This document shows, one piece after another, positions 58,511-64,000 of a stretch of 64,000 nt of DNA. Both the position numbers and the translations under genes were made by a program. Location: positions 6,572,001-6,636,000 of the forward strand of contig NW_024465751.1 in assembly GCF_017591425.1 (NCBI RefSeq), read 5' to 3'. The DNA is from Ochotona curzoniae (taxonomy: Eukaryota > Chordata > Mammalia > Lagomorpha > Ochotonidae). Every line of letters begins with the position of its first letter. Position 1 is the stretch's first letter. The notes beneath the pieces are model-generated. The model did not search any database and had not been told where the DNA came from. It worked only from the letters and a program-made list of their open reading frames with translations.

Positions 58511-59000
58511 GTCCCAAGCATTGCTGAATCCCTTACCCCAGGGGCTCACAAACCTGAAATCCACCTAGTAGGAGGCCCCAGGGCCTGGGACAGGAGACCC
58601 AAGCCCCACCGAATCCCTCACCCTGGGGCTCATATATCCAGCACGCACCTCAAAGTAGGCTCCAGGACCCAGGCCAGGTGACCTGAACCCCCCAAATTCC
58701 CCACCCCTGGGTCTCACGAACTCGGCACCCACATAGTAGTTGGGCCCTGAGACCTGGGCCAGGGGACCTGAGCCCCACCAGATCCCCTACCCCTAGGTTG
58801 CCTCGCCTAGATCCTGGGGCCAACCTTCTAGGCCCCAGGATCTAGGAGAAGCAATCCACACCCCACCAGTTTCCCCATCCCCGGGGATTCAGGAACCCAT
58901 CACTCACCACACAGGTGGGCCCCATGACCTGAGCCAAGCTACCCAAGTCCTGTCAGATCCCCTTTCCCTGGGACTCACGAACCCAGTCCCCACTGGGCCC
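58511..59000. repeat. Tandem array, six units of 84-88 bp
   Basis: The landmark (C)TGGGGCTCAC-type motif occurs at about 58541, 58625, 58709, 58795, 58883 and 58970, giving spacings of 84, 84, 86, 88 and 87 bp. Each unit also contains a CCCCACC..ATCCCC and a CCTGGGCCAGG..ACC-like block. Units are diverged from one another, so the array is not recent. Confidence 0.8.
58806..58846. other. Perfect 16-bp inverted repeat within the tandem array
   Basis: CCTAGATCCTGGGGCC (58806-58821) is the exact reverse complement of GGCCCCAGGATCTAGG (58831-58846), with a 9-nt loop. The stem is GC-rich and replaces the normal middle of the fourth tandem unit. Confidence 0.95.
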
Positions 59001-59700
59001 AGACTGGCGTGACTCACCTCACCTCAGCATCCGCAGTCATATTGTGCAGCCTAGTCTAGTCTAGTCTGCCCCTGTTCCAGCTCCTGTTGGTGGGTGCTAC
59101 AGCCTATCCCACCCAGCCCAGCCCAATTGCTGTCCTTGTCCTAATGTGAACTGGCTGGTGTTGCGGCCCTATCTGGCTCCTCCTACCCCTGTCATGGTTC
59201 TCAGTTCTGTTAGTGGGTGTTATATGCTGGCCCAGACTGGTATATCCCTAGACCTGACCCACATGTATGCCAGAGGGTACTGTAATCTAGCATGGTCTGG
59301 GCTGCTCCTTGCCTTGCTACTGGACTCTCCTGCAGGGACTGCATCCCAATGAAGAAGTTTCCCAAGCTCCTTTATCGAATCTCCTCCCATGTCAGTTCTA
59401 TACACCAGTGGGCTGTTGGCCCAGGTTGACTTTGTCCATCTCCTGTCCTGACAAAAAAACAGTGTCCTTGTTCAACCAGCCACATCCATTCTGGTTCTTG
59501 CTGTTGGTTGATGCAGCCCAGCAATACCTGGTCCACGCCCAGACACAGCATTCACGTAGTGCATTGGGAGTCGAGACCTAGTCTGCCTTGTTCTACACTC
59601 AAACTGGCCCTCACGAGACCAGTGGGAGCTGGAGTAAGCCCAATCTGTCTCTCCACAGTCCCAGCTTACTCCCCTTATCTGTTCTACCATTTAAAAAACA

Positions 59701-60559
59701 TGGAGAAGTGTGTCTTGCCACAATTTCATCTTAAAAAGAAAGCTGATTTTTAGCTAATTAAAATTTAAAGGAATTAGATTCAATAAGTTGAAAGAGTGAA
59801 TACTTAAAGTTCTCAAGACTAGATGTTTGTAGACCCAATCTCAGTAATCCTTATTGCAGACCACATGACCTTCAAAGGGTCATGGAATCTTCCAAAGCCA
59901 TGGAAGGTTCCAGAAAAAACAAGCTGACCCACAGGATCTCTAAATTTTCTTTCTGCAATTAGCATTCTTTGTCAGGAGAATTCTCCATCATTTGAATAAT
60001 AAAAGCAGTTCTGTCTCTACTAAAGGATGGCATTGTTGGTAGAATAAGTATCAGCAATAACAGAGGTTTCTTGACAACTCTGTGATCTTCCCAAGTCACA
60101 AGCTTTAGCATGTTTCTGCATTGGCTGGTTGTAATTTAAAAATATCAAATAAGAACTGATAGAATCCTTCAGTATGAGAATAAAAGATAAATAAGGTTAA
60201 GTCTAGCACTAGCCAGTCTAAGCTACAGCAATGGTTACTACAATGGTTAAGAAAGAGGACTTCTAAGATATTATGGCCTCAAATTTTGTAATGATTCATA
60301 CGATTATTTGTTACTTAAATATTTTATCTCCCTAAGATACAAATTCTGTGTAAATCATAACTCTGTTTTATTCACATATAAGTAGCAGACATAAGCCCAA
60401 TGTTAAGACGAAGTTTTGCTCTTTATTGGTGTTCCTGAGCAGTGAAAATATTGAATTATGATTCAAATCTAAACTCTATCCTACAAACTGTGTAAAACCT
60501 GTTTTAGCATCCTCTGTTATTTTCAAATATATCTTTACATTTAAGATAATAGCAATATT
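59701..60559. other. Unique AT-rich DNA
   Basis: No feature recognised. Confidence 0.4.
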
Positions 60560-60855
60560 TCCTTCCCATGTGAGGTCTGGTTTAAGTTTCAGCTGCTTCA
60601 CATTTGATCCAGGTCCCTGATAATGGCCTGGGAAAGTAGCAGAATATTCAAGTTCCAAGAACTTGGACAGTTGGACTCTTGTGTTCATCTGAGAAAACTC
60701 AGAAGAAGCTGCTGACTTCTGATTTCAGACTGGCCCAACTCTAACCATTATAATCTCTGGGAAATGAATCAGCAATAAAAGATCTCTCTTTCTCTCTTCT
60801 GTCTTTCCTTCTCTCTCTGTAAATCTGTCTTTCCAATAAAAATAAATAGTCTTTT
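60560..60855 (+). repeat. CSINE, sense, left arm of inverted pair
   Basis: GTTTCAGCTGCTTCACATTTG, ATAATGGCCTGGGAAAGTAG, TTCTGATTTCAGACTGGCCC, CTCTGGGAAATGAATCAGCA and a TCTTTCCAATAAAAATAAAT tail; the head is lost. It is followed almost directly by a CSINE in the opposite orientation. Confidence 0.8.
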
Positions 60856-60861
60856 TCTTAA

Positions 60862-61190
60862 GATTTATTTATTTTTGTTGGAAAGTCAAATACTCAGAGA
60901 AGAGGGACAGAGAGGAAGTTCTTTCTTCCGATTATTCACTCCACAACTGGCCACAATAGCCAGAGCTTAGTCGATCCAAAGCCAAGAGCCTGGAGCTTCT
61001 TCTGGATCTCTCACATGGGTGCAGGGTCCCAAGGCTCTGGGCCACCCTCTATTGCTTTCTCAGCCCACAAGCAGGGAGCTGGATGAGAAGTGGGACCTCC
61101 AGGATTAGAACCAGCACCTATATGGGATGCTGGCACGTGCACGGTGAGGATTTTAGCCACTAGGCTACTATACCAGTCCCTGATAAATAA
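60862..61190 (-). repeat. CSINE, antisense, right arm of inverted pair
   Basis: ATTTATTTTTGTTGGAAAGTC, AGCCAAGAGCCTGGAGCTTC, TCTCACATGGGTGCAGGGTC, AAGCAGGGAGCTGGATGAGA, CCAGCACCTATATGGGATGC and a head near TAGGCTACTATACCAGTCCC. It is less diverged than its neighbour. The two tails face each other across about 10 bp. Confidence 0.9.
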
Positions 61191-61487
61191 ATCTTTAAAA
61201 AATAAAAATAATACATGTAAACCTGCAAAAAAATTATGCGTAAAATCAGAAAAATAAAATTGACATTTTACTAAATTAGTTTTATACATTCTTCTTTCAG
61301 AATTCTGAATCAATTTAGAAATAGAAAATTTTCTCTTGTATATAATGTAGAATTGCCAATCCTCTCAGGTCTAGAGTCCCAATCAGCTACCGTCTTGCAA
61401 AAAGAAAGAGAATGGAATTAGTAATACCGACCCTAGAGCACTGTTATCAGACTCAGATGTGAAGTATAGATATTCTCTTAATTCACC
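61191..61487. other. Unique AT-rich DNA
   Basis: No feature recognised. Confidence 0.4.
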
Positions 61488-61740
61488 TTGAACAAGAGCA
61501 CCAGTTCAAGTCCCAGCTGCTCCACTTTAAATCCATCTTCTTTTGAATAATCCTGAGAAGGCAGTGGAAGATGGACAAATCCTTAGGCCTCTGCTACCTC
61601 TTCAGTTGGGAAACAGGAATGGAGCTTCTGGGTCTTTGCTTCAAACTATCCCATGCCCAGCCCTTAGAGTCATTTGGGGAATGAACCAGTAGATGGAAGA
61701 TCTGCATATCTCCTTCATCACTATACTTTGAAAATATAGA
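61488..61740 (+). repeat. CSINE, sense, head missing
   Basis: CCAGTTCAAGTCCCAGCTGCT (B-box region), TCCTTAGGCCTCTGCTACCT, GGAGCTTCTGGGTCTTTGCT, CATTTGGGGAATGAACCAGT and a TACTTTGAAAATATA tail. Confidence 0.8.
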
Positions 61741-62209
61741 ATATAAATTTTCTCGAACATTTTATTTTGAAGAGTATCAACCAAATAATATATTTTTGAA
61801 GCTAGGTTCTAAGTTAAATTTTTATGTTTGGGAATCAATTTTTAAAAGCTTCTACTGACTACTGCAAACACATTTTACAACAAAATTACAAGTATTACAA
61901 AAGGCTCAGGAAATTCTGTTTCCTCTCATTCAAAGACATTTACAGAGGAAGATCTCCATAGATACAATGACCAATGCAAAGGAGACCAACTAACCAGGAT
62001 CATGACACCACAGGAGATTTAAAAATTATTGCTTTGACTCCAAACAGAGTTTAGAGCAATCTTAAGATTCATGACCCCTGGAATGTTTTTCAAAATGACA
62101 CTTTCTTTTATTATGCTGTAAATTTCCTTTTGCTTCAGATATAATGGCTTCTCCTTTCTTTTTAGCCACGTGCTTCCTGCACATCAAGAACAGAACAATG
62201 ATTATGTAT
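61741..62209. other. Unique DNA
   Basis: No feature recognised. Confidence 0.4.
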
Positions 62210-62375
62210 TTGTCTTAGTCAGGTTTTTGTTATCCTACTTATGGAAAAAGGAGGTGATTTTGGAGATTTGCAGCCCACAGTGCGGGAGCCCTCTGGTTCA
62301 GGTGCCTGTGAGGTTGGAGGGTGTCGGTGATGAGGCCTGTGCAGGGGAAGGGTCCCGCAGAGAGTGATGTAGTCA
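62210..62375 (-). mobile_element. MaLR (MLT1-like) LTR fragment, antisense
   Basis: TGTCTTAGTCAGGTTTTTGT and TATCCTACTTATGG followed by GTGATGAGGCCTGTGCAGGG match the antisense start and middle of an MLT1-type LTR (tgtcttagtctgtttgtgttgctataaca...ggtgagggcc). Internal deletions are evident. Confidence 0.4.
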
Positions 62376-64000
62376 ATGGTATTTTAAGGACAATTTGTAT
62401 TTATTCATCCTTGAAATATACATATTTTTGATAGATTAAAATTGATGAAAAGAATTACATATCAAACTATAGGTTTATCAAACATATACAGAATATGTGG
62501 AGATTGAATGCTGGGTTACTATGTGAAGAAAACCAAGTGTGATAATATACAGTAGAAGAGAAATATACAAAAAAAGTGAATTGGTAAGCATATCCTAAAG
62601 GAATCACAATTTTTTCACTGAAATATTTATTTTATTACCATTAAGTAGTGGTTCCAGAAGTCTCAATGTGATCTGGGAACTAAGAATTACAAGTGAACAG
62701 ATCCTGCCTTGGGAAGACACTGAGTCAGATTGTTAGGACAGAGTTCCAGCAAGCTATGTCTTAGCCTACCAGAACCAGCAACTGTAAGTCTGTAACTGCA
62801 GACAAAACATGCTCATTATAAACATGTGAAATAAGTTTTAAAATACGGTCACATTTGAGTTTTCAAATGGTTACTCTTGCTCTTGATGAAGAACTGATTG
62901 GAAAGGTAACACTAGAGATTTCCTAGGGCTTGTTGGGTAGTCAAGGGGAAAGCAAGAAAAGTCTGAGTAGTAGGAATGGACACAAGAGAGTGAGAAGAAA
63001 ATAAAAGCTGAGAGAGAAGGCTGTGCTTGTACAACCCATCACACTGCATCACTGGATGGTGGAGGACTGTTCTGATGTCACCCAACATAGGAGAGATCAA
63101 CTTGAGATTATTTTCCCCCTCGTTTGAGGGGCCGAGCTGACAGTACAACCTAACAGGGACTACAGATCGGGAAAGAGAAGCTCCTTTAATTAAGCCACTA
63201 TAAAAGCTTCAAGCAGTTTCATCCGCAAATGCTTCTCCCTCTCTAACAACTCATTCAATCACTTATTCATAGAGAAAATACTGGTTACGTGTCCACTACG
63301 TATTTGTTTTCAAGATCTCTGAGACAGTGAGGGAAAATGAGGCTACCCATGGTACAGAGAAGCGGACAAATCTTATCAGCACTAAGCGTGACCTTCATCT
63401 CAAACTATCCTTTGCTGTTGAAATTTTTTGTCCTGCAGCCAAAAATTCTTTTCAGGTTTACAGTGGAGAGGTGATTGCCTGTTGACAATGACAGAGATGA
63501 CAGTCACTCATATTTCTCAGCTTTTACAAGGACACCAGTTGTGTCTCACACCTGTGAATGGTTCATGATTCCACATGTCAGAAATTTGGTTTTTTTTTTT
63601 TTACTCCAGTTCTCTTCCACTTAATCAGGAATTGAAGACATAGAAAAGGAAGAGGGAATTTCCACAACTCATGGCTTAAGTCTCCAACAAACTATACATT
63701 CTTCTATGGATATCTACTGTGTCCCTTCGAAGAAACAGATGGAAAGTAGTTTAAGAGCATTAAAATGTAACTACTAATTTCCAAAAAATACAAAAACTTT
63801 AACTAAAATATTCCATGCCCTGTAGAATATTACTTATCAGTAAGATGTTGGTATTGCTGGTAACAGAAAAATACTCATGATAAACAGTAGACCTAATGGT
63901 AAACCCAAAGGTGTACCTGTAAGAGAATGCATGAAAATGGATACCACCAGGCAGGAGTTTGGTACAGGATTTAAGATGCCATTTCGGATACTCACTTCTC
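62376..64000. other. Unique DNA with possible MIR/L2 trace
   Basis: Near 63245-63365 TCATTCAATCACTTATTCATAG and GAGGGAAAATGAGGCTACCC are reminiscent of antisense MIR/L2. A poly(T) run lies at 63589-63601. No gene is recognisable. Confidence 0.35.

Larger units (their letters stand above)
58040..59700 (-). mobile_element. Unclassified GC-rich retrotransposon-like element with tandem units
   Basis: The left 380 bp is related to the insert at 43350-43795 and lies next to a T-rich run, so the 3' end of a minus-strand retroposon is probably on the left. The rest is strikingly GC-rich for this window: six tandem units of 84-88 bp (58511-59000) and then loosely repeated blocks of about 100-190 bp spacing with the theme CTGTTGGTGGGTG (59077, 59200, 59393, 59494). 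A 5' UTR made of tandem monomers joined to a short 3' part would fit an internally deleted lagomorph L1, but ORF1 and ORF2 motifs were not seen. It could also be an undescribed family. No reading frame is convincing. Confidence 0.45.

Noticed and set aside
58511..59000. CRISPR-like array
   Set aside because: The repeats are long contiguous diverged tandem units without unique spacers, in a mammalian genome.
58500..59700. CpG-island promoter of a gene
   Set aside because: The segment is GC-rich but CpGs are sparse, and it is made of repeat units.

Overview
This window is a 64 kb piece of mammalian nuclear DNA in which no functional protein-coding gene can be supported. It is AT-rich and CpG-poor, with short random reading frames and a dense cover of transposable elements. 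About twenty copies of the tRNA-derived lagomorph CSINE (C-repeat) mark it as lagomorph. The best preserved copy (52321-52651) has diagnostic positions closer to what I recall of pika (Ochotona) than of rabbit, so pika is favoured by inference. The window is most likely intergenic DNA or the inside of a large intron.

Layout. 1-10 kb: unique AT-rich DNA, one CSINE, and several L1 fragments, including an L1 whose 5' part appears inverted (3998-6320) and an L1 3' end (8650-9785). 10-22.5 kb: CSINEs, two or three MaLR/MLT1-like LTR fragments, a Tigger-like DNA transposon end, a mariner transposase fossil (19650-20285), and a sharply bounded 790-bp solo LTR (21718-22507) with a 5-bp target-site duplication. 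22.5-41 kb: mostly unique sequence with scattered CSINEs and MIR pieces. 41.3-54.2 kb: three stretches of antisense L1/HAL1 that served as landing sites. One holds two CSINEs and an unclassified insert. One holds a processed RPL36A pseudogene. One holds two CSINEs plus a 354-bp LTR-like insert, and is followed by a GC-richer tail with a further CSINE. 58.0-59.7 kb: an unusual GC-rich repeat with six 84-88 bp tandem units, related at its left end to the unclassified insert at 43.35-43.80 kb. 59.7-64 kb: unique DNA, three more CSINEs (two forming an inverted pair) and an MLT1-like fragment.

There is no operon or pathway to describe. What can be read is the order of insertions: old L1, MaLR, mariner, Tigger and MIR sequences form the base layer; CSINEs, LTRs and a retrocopied ribosomal protein mRNA were inserted later; the CSINE at 52321-52651 is the youngest recognisable event. 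Family names come from remembered consensus patterns without a database search, so boundaries of old repeats are approximate. Boundaries of elements with target-site duplications were read directly. I found no convincing new biological system; the best leads for novelty are the GC-rich tandem-unit element and its relative, and the two LTR insertions.
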